This document shows, in pieces, positions 22,610 to 32,186 of a stretch of DNA of 64,000 nt (its first letter is position 1; every line of letters begins with the position of its first letter). A program made the translations under genes and the position numbers. The notes under the pieces were generated by a model. It did not search any database, was not told the DNA's origin, and was given only the letters and a program-made list of their open reading frames with translations. Source of the stretch: CAZRCZ01 sp964598765 (GTDB taxonomy: Bacteria > Sumerlaeota > Sumerlaeia > MVZB01 > JAJFLK01); NCBI GenBank assembly GCA_964598765.1, contig CAZRCZ010000013.1:71302-135301 (forward strand), read 5' to 3'.

Positions 22610-23710
22610 CTAATTTTTCTTAAACGACGCCTCCAAAACCTCCGCCACCAACTTCTCCTCAATGTCATCCCGCACGACCACTTCGCCGATGTTGACTGGA
22701 ACAATGAAACGAAGGTTGCCATCCCGAACCTTTTTGTCGGACCGCATGACCTCCAAATACCGCTCCGCTTCGAAGCGGGGAAGATAAACCGGAAGCCCGA
22801 CGGTCAACAATAACGCCTGCAACCGATCAAGCGAACTTTCCGGAAAATCGCCCAATTCCATTCCCAACCGCCCCGCCGCCATCATCCCCATCGCGACGGC
22901 CTCGCCGTGCCGGAATTTTTTGTATTCCGTCTGCGTCTCGACCGCGTGGGCGAACGTGTGGCCGAAATTCAGAATGGCGCGGATGCCTTCCTCAATTTCA
23001 TCCTCGGCGACGATGGTGGCTTTGATTTCGCACGAGCGCGTGATAATCCGCGTGAGAAATTCAACCTGTGAATCGAGCAATTCATCCGCGTTGGCTTCGA
23101 GATACTCAAAAAGCCCCGCGTCGGAAATCATGCCGTATTTGATCACTTCCGCAAGACCCGATTTGAACTCCGCGACCGGAAGCGTCGCCAGAAAATCCAA
23201 TTCGATCCCGACGAGGCAAGGCTGTTTGAACGCGCCGATCAAATTTTTTCCGAGCCGATGATTGACCCCCGTCTTCCCGCCGACCGAACTATCCACCATC
23301 GCCAGAAGCGTCGTGGGAAGCTGGACCAACTGGACCCCGCGAAGAAACGTCGCCGCCGCGAATCCCGCGACGTCGCCGACGACTCCTCCGCCCAACGCGA
23401 TCAAAACCGTCTGCCTTCCAAAACGCCGCTCGATCAGAAAATCGTAAATTGCCGAGACGGTCTCCAACGTCTTGGCCTCCTCGCCGTCGGCCATGACGAA
23501 CCATTCGGTCTCCATCTCCGCCGCGCCGAAAGCGTCCTTCACTCGCTCCCCCCAAGATTTTTTGATGGTTGGATTGGTGATGACCGCGCAACGGTGACCG
23601 GGAAGCAATTCCTTAAGTTGAGCGGGCAGGTCCCCCAACCATCCCTGACCGATGCGGATGGGATAGGCGCGTTCTCCCAAATCAACCTGAACCGTGGATA
23701 GCGTTTTCAT
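22610..23710 (-). CDS. aroB: 3-Dehydroquinate synthase
   Basis: The 366-residue enzyme makes the first ring of the shikimate pathway. It has the NAD-binding GGGVVGDVAGFAAATFLRGV and the zinc and substrate residues in KTGVNHRLGKNLIGAF, KSGLAEVIKYG and LNFGHTFAHAVE, RHGEAVAMGM. Length is normal. It overlaps the shikimate kinase gene by ATGA, so the two are translationally coupled. The DAHP synthase, AroE, AroA and AroC steps are encoded elsewhere. Confidence 0.95.
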   Translation of the reverse strand: MKTLSTVQVDLGERAYPIRIGQGWLGDLPAQLKELLPGHRCAVITNPTIKKSWGERVKDAFGAAEMETEWFVMADGEEAKTLETVSAIYDFLIERRFGRQTVLIALGGGVVGDVAGFAAATFLRGVQLVQLPTTLLAMVDSSVGGKTGVNHRLGKNLIGAFKQPCLVGIELDFLATLPVAEFKSGLAEVIKYGMISDAGLFEYLEANADELLDSQVEFLTRIITRSCEIKATIVAEDEIEEGIRAILNFGHTFAHAVETQTEYKKFRHGEAVAMGMMAAGRLGMELGDFPESSLDRLQALLLTVGLPVYLPRFEAERYLEVMRSDKKVRDGNLRFIVPVNIGEVVVRDDIEEKLVAEVLEASFKKN

Positions 23711-24228
23711 TCCGAACCGAGCAACTCCAAAATTTCGGCGGCAAGGGCCTCCGGCGCGCGGCGATCGGTCGAAATCCGCGTCGGAATGGCGTCGTAGGCC
23801 GCGGACCGTTCCGCCAACAACTGACGGATTCGGTCCATCGGATTCTCCACCTGCAGGAGGGGGCGATGCCGACTCTGGCCGATACGATGCCAAATCTCTT
23901 CGGGGGAAGCCACCAATAAAATGACCCGCCCCGCATCCATGGCCGCCCGCCGGTTTTCCTCGCGGAGCGGAAATCCCCCGCCGGTGGCGATGACGCAATG
24001 GCGCATCGTCGGCAATTCGCGCGCAATCTCGCCTTCCATCTTGCGGAAGGCTTCCTCCCCCGATTCGGCAAAAATCTCCGGTATGGATTTGCCCGCGCGC
24101 TCCTCGATCAGGCGGTCGGTGTCCATGAATTTCCATCGGAGCCGCTCAGCCAGCGCCCGCCCGACGACGGTTTTTCCCGTCCCCATGAAGCCGATCAGAA
24201 TGATATTGCGAAACTTCGGGGTTTCCAT
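23707..24228 (-). CDS. aroK: Shikimate kinase
   Basis: The 173-residue P-loop kinase has Walker A GFMGTGKT (13-20), the shikimate-binding D36-T-D38 (FMDTDRLIEERAG), the GGG of IATGGGFPL and the lid segment HRPLLQ. It phosphorylates shikimate C3-OH. ATG 24228 gives a standard N-terminus. It is the promoter-proximal gene of the aroK-aroB-aroQ unit and is divergent from the MBOAT gene with 115 bp between. Confidence 0.94.
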   Translation of the reverse strand: METPKFRNIILIGFMGTGKTVVGRALAERLRWKFMDTDRLIEERAGKSIPEIFAESGEEAFRKMEGEIARELPTMRHCVIATGGGFPLREENRRAAMDAGRVILLVASPEEIWHRIGQSRHRPLLQVENPMDRIRQLLAERSAAYDAIPTRISTDRRAPEALAAEILELLGSE

Positions 24229-24343
24229 GACTATTTCGACGAATCGCGCGCCCGCCAATGCCGGAGCCGTCCCTCCGTCCATTCCATGGAATCGAAGGAC
24301 AAAGGTCTTTTTCGCCGAATCGGATGAAGAAAACCACAAAAAC

Positions 24344-25780
24344 ATGAACTTCGCCTCCCTCACCTTCGCCGGTTTCTACTCCGTTGTCTTCTGCGCCTAC
24401 TGGTTGATTCCCCATCGGGCGACTCGCAAATGCCTCCTGCTCGCCGCCAGCTACTATTTCTATATGTCTTGGAACGTGAAACTGATCGCTTTGATCCTGA
24501 CCTCAACCGTCATGGACTATCTGATGGGACTCGCGCTTTCCAATCCGCGGTGGGCGGATCGCCGCCGCCTCTTCATCGCCATCAGTTGCGCGGGGAACCT
24601 TGGATTTCTCGCCATTTTCAAATACGCGAATTTCTTCCTCGATTCGTTCCGCGCGCTCGCCGGAGAATTGGGGATCAAAACTTCCTTCGCGGAATTGCGC
24701 ATCATCCTGCCCGTCGGCATCAGCTTTTACACTTTTCAAACGCTCAGTTACACGCTGGATGTTTACCGCAACAAGATGAAGCCCTGCCGGAATTTTCTGG
24801 ATTTCGCCTTGTTCGTCGCGTTTTTTCCCCAGCTTGTTTCGGGTCCCATCGTCCGCGCCTTGAAGTTTCTGACCCAGCTTGAGATTGACCACAAGTGGAA
24901 TTGGGCCAATTTCACGTCCGGCTTGTGGCTGACGGTGCTCGGTCTGGCCAAAAAAATCGTCGTGGCCGACACCCTCAGTTTTGTCGCCGATCCGGTTTTT
25001 TCCCATCCGGGCGATTACGGATTCACGGCAACTTGGCTCGGCGTGATCGCATTCGCGTTTCAAATTTACTGCGATTTCTCCGGCTATTCCGACGTCGCCA
25101 TCGGGACCGCCCGGATGCTGGGTTTTGAATTGCCCAAAAACTTTGATCATCCCTATCTGTCCCAAAGCGTCCGCGAATTCTGGCAACGTTGGCACATCTC
25201 TCTTTCCACTTGGTTGCGGGATTACCTTTACATCCCGCTCGGCGGCAATCGCGACGGATCGTGGAGGACCCACCGCAATTTGATGATTACCATGATCCTC
25301 GGCGGATTTTGGCATGGAGCCTCGTGGACCTTCATCGCTTGGGGATTCTATCAGGGGATCATGCTCGTCATCACGCGATTGGCCGATGAAAAATTTCCGC
25401 GACTGACCGGAAAGACGCAAACTTCCGACCTGCTGGCGTGGGTCCGAATTCTCTTCACCTTCGCCATTACCTGCTTCGGATGGGTTCTCTTTCGCGCGCG
25501 GACTCTGTCCGACGCCCTCGCGCTGGCGGGCAACATGATCGGCTTGGGGATTGGATTTTCTCCCGTCCATGTCCTTTTGAAAACCCCCGTCGGCGTTTCG
25601 GCTCTTTGGATCATGGGAGCCGTCGTCCTCACTCACACGCTTGGATGGTTGGCGGAGCGCCATTCGCTTGACTACAAAAAAAATCTTCTGACGCAGAGCG
25701 CCATGATCACCGCTTGCATTTTGGGAATCCTGACCTTCGCCCAAGATCAACAGCAGTCATTTATTTACTTCCAATTCTGA
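24344..25780 (+). CDS. MBOAT-family O-acyltransferase (AlgI/DltB-like)
   Basis: The 478-residue polytopic protein (about ten helices) has MBOAT landmarks: SYTLDVYRNKMKP, FFPQLVSGPIVRA, CDFSGYSDVAIGTARMLGF, FWQRWHISLSTWLRDYLYIPLGG, and the active-site His in ILGGFWHGASWTFIAWG. These proteins move acyl groups, usually acetyl, across the inner membrane onto exopolysaccharide. The SGNH-like gene 7 bp downstream is the expected partner that transfers the group to the final acceptor. The acceptor polymer is unknown. Confidence 0.92.
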   Translation: MNFASLTFAGFYSVVFCAYWLIPHRATRKCLLLAASYYFYMSWNVKLIALILTSTVMDYLMGLALSNPRWADRRRLFIAISCAGNLGFLAIFKYANFFLDSFRALAGELGIKTSFAELRIILPVGISFYTFQTLSYTLDVYRNKMKPCRNFLDFALFVAFFPQLVSGPIVRALKFLTQLEIDHKWNWANFTSGLWLTVLGLAKKIVVADTLSFVADPVFSHPGDYGFTATWLGVIAFAFQIYCDFSGYSDVAIGTARMLGFELPKNFDHPYLSQSVREFWQRWHISLSTWLRDYLYIPLGGNRDGSWRTHRNLMITMILGGFWHGASWTFIAWGFYQGIMLVITRLADEKFPRLTGKTQTSDLLAWVRILFTFAITCFGWVLFRARTLSDALALAGNMIGLGIGFSPVHVLLKTPVGVSALWIMGAVVLTHTLGWLAERHSLDYKKNLLTQSAMITACILGILTFAQDQQQSFIYFQF

Positions 25781-25787
25781 GCCTCGC

Positions 25788-26843
25788 ATGAAACTCCGTT
25801 TCCGATCCCTGCTTTCTCTTGCCGGAGGAATCACTCTGGCCGTAGTCTTGGCCGAGGTCGGATTGCGAAGGTCCGGTTGGGGCGTTCCCGGCATCAATTT
25901 GCGCGGAACGGGATTGACCGAAAAGAACATTGACCGCGAGGGCGGACCCTATCCGCCGGGCGTTTGGAGGTATCAATCCTACGAATTCGACGTCGAATAT
26001 CGGATCAACTCCCACGGTTTCCGCGAACGCGAACTGACGCCGAAAACCGCCGGACAATGGCGGGTCGGCTTGCTGAGCGATTCCTTCGCCGCCGGACACG
26101 GAGTCGAGGAAAACGAAAGATTTTCCGATGTCTGGCGGGACTTGATTCATCCGCGACTTCCTTCTTTGGACCTGTGGAATTTGAGCGCGGGAGGAACCAA
26201 TGGAACCGCCCAACAGGCCGATGTGCTGGAAGGAATTGGAAATCAATATCAGTTCGATGAAATTGTCGTCGGGTTTTCTTCAAGCACCGACTTGCAAGAT
26301 AACCGCGCGTGGTTCATTCAAAAGGAGCGCCCGGAATCGGAAAGAGGCGGAAAAAAGGGACGGGTTCCGGTTCGCGTTTGGTTGCGCGAACGTTCCCGCC
26401 TCGTGACGTTTTTATGGGTCCGGAGTTTGCGCCGATTCCTTAAAACCTCCGAACCCAGCGACATTCATCGCGAAAGCCGGGTGAATGAACTCTGGCCCTA
26501 TACCGAAAAAGCGCTCGACCGCATGAAAGCCATTGCGGGAGCAAGACCTCTGACGATCTGGTATATTCCCATCGCGACGGAATGGGACGACGACATGTGG
26601 TACTCGATGAAGAAAGCCCACGGTTATTCCGACGCGGGACGCTGGCTGACGCGGGATAAAGTCGAGCAATGGGCGGGAGCCAACGGCGTCGGATTCGTTG
26701 ACTTCTGCGCTTTTCTCGCCCATCGGAGCGCCAAGGAGTTGTGCTACCAAGTGGATTTTCACTGGAAATCCAACGCCCACCGTTTGGTGGCCGAATCCCT
26801 CTCAAGCGATCCGAACTCCATATGGCGGTTGAGTCACCCTTGA
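25788..26843 (+). CDS. SGNH/GDSL-like hydrolase partner of the MBOAT protein
   Basis: The 351-residue protein has an N-terminal membrane anchor or signal (LLSLAGGITLAVVLAEVGL) and the SGNH catalytic residues: S99 in LLSDSFAAGHG (block I) and D323/H325 in VDFHWKSNAH (block V). NLSAGGTNG probably serves as block II. Proteins of this type (AlgX/AlgJ-like) complete O-acetylation in the periplasm with AlgI-like MBOATs. It ends overlapping the convergent uracil-DNA glycosylase gene by 10 bp. Confidence 0.8.
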   Translation: MKLRFRSLLSLAGGITLAVVLAEVGLRRSGWGVPGINLRGTGLTEKNIDREGGPYPPGVWRYQSYEFDVEYRINSHGFRERELTPKTAGQWRVGLLSDSFAAGHGVEENERFSDVWRDLIHPRLPSLDLWNLSAGGTNGTAQQADVLEGIGNQYQFDEIVVGFSSSTDLQDNRAWFIQKERPESERGGKKGRVPVRVWLRERSRLVTFLWVRSLRRFLKTSEPSDIHRESRVNELWPYTEKALDRMKAIAGARPLTIWYIPIATEWDDDMWYSMKKAHGYSDAGRWLTRDKVEQWAGANGVGFVDFCAFLAHRSAKELCYQVDFHWKSNAHRLVAESLSSDPNSIWRLSHP

Positions 26844-27730
26844 GGTTTTGACGCGACCTTTTGCCACACCTTGCGGGGATCGTCGGGATTGAGTTCGGCG
26901 TATCGCGCGTTCAGCATCATCAAATCTTCCCACGCCTGCGTTTTGTAACTCGGACTTCGCAACAAAAACGACGGGTGATACGTGACCAAGACAGGGATGC
27001 CGCGGTAGGCGTGCCAGCGTTTGCGCATTTTGCCAAGCGACGATTCAACTCCGGTCAAATACAACGCGGCGTGCGCTCCCAGCCCGACCAAAATCTGGGG
27101 CCGAATCCACTGAATCTGTTCATTGAGAAAATGCTCGCACGCCTTTTTTTCCCCCGGCAGGGGGTTGCGGTTGCCGGGCGGACGGCATTTGACCGTGTTG
27201 CAAATGTAAACCTCGTCCCGCTTGAATCCGATGGCCTCGATCATTTTCGTCAGAAGTTGACCCGCGCGCCCCACGAACGGAATTCCGGTCCGGTCTTCTT
27301 CTTCTCCCGGAGCCTCGCCGAGGAACACGATTTTCGCCATCGGACTTCCGACGCCATAGACCGTCTGGGTTCGCTGGCGGCACAACTCGCAGGCGACACA
27401 GGCCGCGACTTTTTTTTTCGCCCCCTCCATCAGTTTGATCCGTTCGGCTTCGTTTAGATTCTTCCCATCCAATGGCGCTTGGCTCACGGCCATTTGCACC
27501 AAATCGGACTGTTGGGCCTTCTCGAAGGGAGCGCGGCGCGGTGGAGCATCGGTTGACGCGGAGCTTGGAGATTTCATCGCGGTTGGGACCGATTGAGGGG
27601 AAGATTCCGGAGATGATTTTCCTGACGCCAATTCAGGCAATTTGCCGTCCGGTCCGGGTTCCAAATAAAGACATCCCGAATCGCGCAAAAACTCGGCGTA
27701 ATTCAAAAGCTCACGCCACGACGAGGCCAT
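26834..27730 (-). CDS. Family 4 uracil-DNA glycosylase (4Fe-4S)
   Basis: The 298-residue protein has a low-complexity Ser/Pro N-terminal ~90 residues, then a family 4 UDG domain. The cluster cysteines are in ACVACELCRQRT and in NTVKCRPPGNRNPLPGEKKAC. Motif A is GEAPGEEEDRTGIPFVGRAG and motif B is VTYHPSFLLR. It removes uracil from DNA in base-excision repair. The N-terminal extension is common in PVC-type members. It starts inside the stop codon of the preceding gene (TAATG). Confidence 0.92.
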   Translation of the reverse strand: MASSWRELLNYAEFLRDSGCLYLEPGPDGKLPELASGKSSPESSPQSVPTAMKSPSSASTDAPPRRAPFEKAQQSDLVQMAVSQAPLDGKNLNEAERIKLMEGAKKKVAACVACELCRQRTQTVYGVGSPMAKIVFLGEAPGEEEDRTGIPFVGRAGQLLTKMIEAIGFKRDEVYICNTVKCRPPGNRNPLPGEKKACEHFLNEQIQWIRPQILVGLGAHAALYLTGVESSLGKMRKRWHAYRGIPVLVTYHPSFLLRSPSYKTQAWEDLMMLNARYAELNPDDPRKVWQKVASKPQG

Positions 27731-28224
27731 TATTGGATGAACGTGCCGAAGATCAGCCGCGCGTCGGAGGGGGCGAACGGCGCTTCCATCAGGTGCGCGT
27801 CGTCGAGGCAAAACAGACCGCGCAGTTGCGGCGTCGTCGCGCAGATGATCCCGCATGAGCCTTCGGCGATCGGGCCGAATTCGTAGTCCGCCTGAACGTA
27901 GTGTCCGATTTCAAAATGCTTCTCGCCGACGTCCACCGAGGAGCGCGATCGCGCCATTTCGCGCAGGGCCGATTGGATCTTTTCCACGTCCTCGTCGCCG
28001 AAGTTTCGCAGGAGAAATTCCAAATTGTCTCCCAGATGGGAATTGGCGATGTCGGCGTGAACCGCGCGCCGCTCCAGCGAATGAAGAACCAAATTCAGAT
28101 TGTAACTTTGCCGCCGCTCGTGAAGACACCAAAACAGGCACTTCAGGTTCAAAAGCGTCTTGCGTTGCTTCTGCCCGAATTCCCGCGCCGATGTTGACGT
28201 TGCCGACATGGTTGAATAAACCAT
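27730..28224 (-). CDS. Hypothetical protein upstream of the uracil-DNA glycosylase gene
   Basis: The 164-residue soluble protein is not recognised. It is rich in charged and His residues, with no signal peptide or membrane helix. Visible features are a Cys/Trp-rich segment (KCLFWCLHERRQSYNLNLVLHSL), a helical middle and a C-terminal part with HYVQADYEFGPIAEGSCGII. It is coupled to the glycosylase gene by TAATG. ATG 28224 (GGGGT upstream) or ATG 28209 could start it. Confidence 0.6.
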   Translation of the reverse strand: MVYSTMSATSTSAREFGQKQRKTLLNLKCLFWCLHERRQSYNLNLVLHSLERRAVHADIANSHLGDNLEFLLRNFGDEDVEKIQSALREMARSRSSVDVGEKHFEIGHYVQADYEFGPIAEGSCGIICATTPQLRGLFCLDDAHLMEAPFAPSDARLIFGTFIQ

Positions 28225-28392
28225 GATTTTGACCCCAAAAACTTCCGCTCGCTTGCCTCTCCGCCGTGTGAATTTCTAGCAAAAACGGGGGGGAACTGTC
28301 AAGAGGCGCGGGAATCCGACGCCTTCTTGTGTGGACACCCTTCTGAGATGCTCCCTTGGAAGTCACGGCGATTTCGTGGGAAACTGGGTCAA

Positions 28393-30609
28393 ATGCAGGA
28401 CGGACGGAACAGTTTGAGGGAGCCGGGCGCGAGATGGACCGATTTCGCGCCGCTCATTTTATTTATCGCCATCGCCGCCGTTTACGCGAACAGTCTGCGC
28501 GGAGAATTCATCAGCGACGATATTTGGTATTTTGCCACCAACACGCGAATTCGAACCATCTGGCCTCTTTACCAATGGGATTGGCATGCGGATTACGCAA
28601 GCCTGCGAACCCGAATGCAAGTCTTGGAGACTCGCCCGGTGGCGCGATTCACGTTCGCCCTGAATTACGCTTGGGGAAAAACGAACGTATGGGGGTATCA
28701 CGCCGTAAACATTTTTTTGCATGGGTTGACCGCGACGGCGCTTTGGGGTCTAATCCGCGCGACATTGGTTTCGCCTCGGTTGAAGGCGCGTTATGGGGCA
28801 AGAGCCGGAGGATTGGCCTTGGCCATCGCGTTGATCTGGTCCCTTCATCCGATCCAATCCGAAGCGGTTTGTTTTACCACGCAACGGAGCGAAGAGTTGG
28901 TGGGATTGTTTTTATGGTTGTTGTTTTATTGCGTCGGGCGCCGGCATGGTTCCCCTCATCGCTTGATTTGGGAGCTTGGGGGGATCTGCGTGTGCGCCTT
29001 GGGCATGGGAAGCAAACAAAGCTTCATCGCGGCTCCCGTCTTGGCGTTGCTCTATGACCGGACGTTTTTCTCTCCGACCTTCAGCCAAGCATTAAAGGAG
29101 CACCGCACCCTCTACTTGGGTTTGGTTTTGACTTGGCTGTTCCTGTTGATGACCTTCCCTTTGCCCGCCCTATTGAGTTATTCCAGCAAATCGGCGGACC
29201 TTCACAACATCTCCTCTTGGGACTCGATCAAAACGCAAGGTGGAGTCCTCATGCATTACATTCAGCTGGCTCTTTGGCCTCATCCGCTTGTGGTCAATTA
29301 TGATGGGTGGCCGATAGGCGATCCTCTGTTGCGGGTTTTGCCATTCATGGCGACGATGACGGCGCTTTTTGCGCTGACCGTTTGGGCGGTTTGCCGACGC
29401 TCCCCATGGGGCTTCATCGGCGCGGTTTTCTTTCTCATCTTGGCTCCGACTTCCAGCTTCTTCACTCTACCGTCGGAAATTGCCGCCGAACGTCGCATGT
29501 ATCAACCTTTGGCTTCGGTGACCGTCGTGTTTGTTTTTGCAATGAAATCCGTGGCGGAAAGGTTGGAGAAGCAGGGTGTGGTGTCCGGAGTGGGGATTCG
29601 CCGGTTAGTCCAAGGGGGCACCCTTGCCCTCTGTGCGGCGCTTGCCCTTTCGACCATCCATCGCAATCCAATTTACCAAAACATGGTTTCATTCACCCGG
29701 GATGTAACGGAAAAACATCCGAACAATATCTCCCAAACGGGAATCTGGGCCGAACACCTTATGAAGGAAAGGAGAGTTGAGGAGGCCATTGAAGTTTATC
29801 AACGCTTCTTGAGATTCCAGCCGGATGATCCTTTTGCGACCAACAATATGGGACTGGCCTTGGCAGACATGGGTAGGATTGATGAAGCCGTAGCCCATTA
29901 TCGCCACTCTCTGGAGGTTGACTCTAGCCGTGGGCAGGTGCACAACAATCTTGCCCTTGCCTTGGTTCGCCAAGGTCATGTTGACGAAGCCATTCGCGAA
30001 TATCGCCGGGCGTTGGAACTGGACTACGACTCCATTGACGCCCACAACAATCTGGCCAATGCCCTGCTCTTGAAGGGTCAAACCGACGAGGCGATCAAGC
30101 ATCTCAACATCGCGCTTCGATTGGAGCCGAACTACGCCGAAGCGCACACTAATCTTGCCAACGTTTTGCTCCGCGAGGGGAAGGCGGAGGAGGCCGTCGG
30201 GCATTACGAGAAGGCATTGAAAATCGAACCCAATTATCCCGAAGTTCATTTCAATTTGGCCAATGTTCTCAAGAAGCTGAATCGAGTTGATGAAGCCATC
30301 CGGCATTATTCAGAGGCGGTCAGATTAAAGCCGGAGTGGGCGGACGCCCATTACAATTTGGGAGTCGCCCTGCTGGAGCAAAACAAGGAAGAAGAGGCGA
30401 TTCTTCAATTCAAAGAAACGGTCCGGATAAATCCGAAGGACATTGGGGCGCATTACATGCTCGGAAACATCGGGTTGCTTCAAGGAAAATTCGCGGAAGC
30501 CGAACGGGATTTCTTGGACGTTTTGAAGATTCAGCCCGATTACAAGGACGCCAAGGAAAAGTTGGAGCAAATCCGCAAGCAAAAGGGCCAAACCCCAAGC
30601 GGACCTTGA
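28393..30609 (+). CDS. Polytopic membrane protein with C-terminal TPR repeats (TMTC-like)
   Basis: The ~738-residue protein has about ten membrane helices in its first ~430 residues, including FISDDIWYFATNTRI and LETRPVARFTFALNYAWGKTNVWGYHAVNIFLHG, the pattern of TMTC/GT-C-like proteins in which an acidic pair (DD) follows helix 1. From ~450 to the end there are eight or so TPR units (AHNNLANALLLKGQTDEAIKH and so on). This architecture suggests a lipid-linked-sugar O-mannosyltransferase-like enzyme or a scaffold. Start ATG 28393 is chosen over ATG 28348 because residues before it do not look like this family. Confidence 0.75.
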   Translation: MQDGRNSLREPGARWTDFAPLILFIAIAAVYANSLRGEFISDDIWYFATNTRIRTIWPLYQWDWHADYASLRTRMQVLETRPVARFTFALNYAWGKTNVWGYHAVNIFLHGLTATALWGLIRATLVSPRLKARYGARAGGLALAIALIWSLHPIQSEAVCFTTQRSEELVGLFLWLLFYCVGRRHGSPHRLIWELGGICVCALGMGSKQSFIAAPVLALLYDRTFFSPTFSQALKEHRTLYLGLVLTWLFLLMTFPLPALLSYSSKSADLHNISSWDSIKTQGGVLMHYIQLALWPHPLVVNYDGWPIGDPLLRVLPFMATMTALFALTVWAVCRRSPWGFIGAVFFLILAPTSSFFTLPSEIAAERRMYQPLASVTVVFVFAMKSVAERLEKQGVVSGVGIRRLVQGGTLALCAALALSTIHRNPIYQNMVSFTRDVTEKHPNNISQTGIWAEHLMKERRVEEAIEVYQRFLRFQPDDPFATNNMGLALADMGRIDEAVAHYRHSLEVDSSRGQVHNNLALALVRQGHVDEAIREYRRALELDYDSIDAHNNLANALLLKGQTDEAIKHLNIALRLEPNYAEAHTNLANVLLREGKAEEAVGHYEKALKIEPNYPEVHFNLANVLKKLNRVDEAIRHYSEAVRLKPEWADAHYNLGVALLEQNKEEEAILQFKETVRINPKDIGAHYMLGNIGLLQGKFAEAERDFLDVLKIQPDYKDAKEKLEQIRKQKGQTPSGP

Positions 30610-30643
30610 AACCGTCCACTCCCTCCGGCATGATGGATGAATC

Positions 30644-31843
30644 ATGAACCTGAGCGGGAAAAAGCTCGTCCTCGCGGTTTCCGGTGGAATCGCGGCTTAC
30701 AAAGCCGCCGATTTGGCAAGCCGGTTGCGCAAATCCGGCGCGGAGGTTCGCGTAACCATGACGCGTTCGGCCAAGCAATTCGTCGCGCCGCTGACGTTTG
30801 AGGCCATTTCCGGTCACCCCATTTACGACGAACTTTTCAATCAGGCCAATTCTTATCGGATGGAACACATCGAATGGGCGCGTTGGGCCGACGCGTTGAT
30901 CGTCGCGCCCGCGACGGCCGATTTCATGGCGCGCATGGCGCACGGGATTGCCGACGACGCGCCGCTGACGCTCTATCTTGCGTTCCGGGGACCGATTTGG
31001 ATCGCGCCCACGATGAACACGGCCATGTGGGATCACCCGGCAACGCAGGACAATCTCCAAACTCTGGTTCGGCGCGGCATTCGCGTCATCGGTCCCGGAT
31101 CCGGACTGTTGGCTTGCGGCGAGGTCGGCGAAGGGAGAATGGCCGAACCGGACGACATCATCCGGATCGTGGAGAAGGATTTGTCGGCGGCGACATCGGC
31201 GGGACCGCTCGCGGGCAAAACCGTATTGATCACGGCGGGACCGACGCGCGAATCGCTCGATCCGATCCGATTCATCAGCAATCGTTCGAGCGGCAAAATG
31301 GGGGTTGCTTTGGCTTCGGCGGCGAAGAAATTGGGCGCGCGCGTGATCCTGATTCATGGCCCGCTGGAAGCTTCGATTCCTGACGGCATCGAAGCCGTTC
31401 CCGTCGAGAACGCCGAGGCAATGATGAAAGCGGTGCAAGAACGATTCGCCCAATGCGATGTGGCTATCTTTGCGGCGGCGGTGGCCAATTATCGCGTGCC
31501 TGCGGTCTCGGACCAGAAAATTCAGGGAGGGGAAAAATTGAGGCTGGATTTGGTCCGCACTCCCGATATTGCCGCGTGGGCTGGAGCGCACCGCAACGGC
31601 AATCAAGTTCTGGCGGGCTTCGCCGCCGAAAGCCAAGACCTGCTCGCCTCGGCGCAAAAAAAACTTAAGGCCAAGGGGCTGGATTTAATCTTCGCCAACC
31701 CTATCGGCGTGGCGGGCGTCGGCTTTCAAGCCGACCAAAACGAGGTGACGATGCTCACTCGCAAGGGTGATCAAGTATCTTCGGGCCGCCTGAGCAAGGA
31801 GCAAACGGCGGAATGGATTTGGAAAAGGATTTTAGGAATTTGA
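30644..31843 (+). CDS. coaBC: Bifunctional phosphopantothenoylcysteine decarboxylase / synthetase
   Basis: The 399-residue enzyme makes 4'-phosphopantetheine for CoA. The CoaC half (1-~185) is a flavoprotein with VSGGIAAYK, catalytic H75 (RMEHIEWA), the PTMNTAMW loop and C158 in LLACGEVGEGRMAEP. The CoaB half has TAGPTRESLDPIRFISNRSSGKMG and AAAVANYR. Both halves look intact. The gene is 34 bp after the TPR gene and on the same strand. Confidence 0.95.
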   Translation: MNLSGKKLVLAVSGGIAAYKAADLASRLRKSGAEVRVTMTRSAKQFVAPLTFEAISGHPIYDELFNQANSYRMEHIEWARWADALIVAPATADFMARMAHGIADDAPLTLYLAFRGPIWIAPTMNTAMWDHPATQDNLQTLVRRGIRVIGPGSGLLACGEVGEGRMAEPDDIIRIVEKDLSAATSAGPLAGKTVLITAGPTRESLDPIRFISNRSSGKMGVALASAAKKLGARVILIHGPLEASIPDGIEAVPVENAEAMMKAVQERFAQCDVAIFAAAVANYRVPAVSDQKIQGGEKLRLDLVRTPDIAAWAGAHRNGNQVLAGFAAESQDLLASAQKKLKAKGLDLIFANPIGVAGVGFQADQNEVTMLTRKGDQVSSGRLSKEQTAEWIWKRILGI

Positions 31844-31874
31844 GACAACTTGAGACGTTAAAGGAAGCGGCAAT

Positions 31875-32186
31875 TTGATCGGGTTCGCGGACTCCAAGAA
31901 CGGCGTCCGAATCCGTCTCACAAAGGAACGTTGGACGCACATTGAGGAGGAAAATGCGGAACTGGCCGATCTCCGCGAGGAAATCCTTGCAACGGTTCCC
32001 GCTCCGGTGCGAATCTTGGAAGGAAGCATGGGAGAATTCCTTGCTGTCCGTGAAATCGCCCCGGGCAAATGGCTAGTTGTAGTTTACCGGGAATTGAAAG
32101 CGGATGGATTTATCGTCACGGCGTTTCTGACTCGAAGAATTCAATCGCTCGAACGAAGAAGGCAAATATGGCCGCCGTTGAAATAG
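31875..32186 (+). CDS. Small PBECR2/RelE-like nuclease-fold protein, possible toxin
   Basis: The 103-residue protein starts at TTG 31875 (AAGGA upstream). The pattern RIRLTKERWTHIEEENAEL, then LAVREIAPGKWLVVVYRE and FIVTAFLTRRIQSLERRRQIW, resembles the PBECR2 or DUF4258-like barnase/EndoU/RelE-type fold. Such proteins often pair with a small DUF2283 partner, and one starts here 19 bases before this gene ends. The family call is by pattern memory only and the toxic role is inferred. Confidence 0.55.
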   Translation: MIGFADSKNGVRIRLTKERWTHIEEENAELADLREEILATVPAPVRILEGSMGEFLAVREIAPGKWLVVVYRELKADGFIVTAFLTRRIQSLERRRQIWPPLK

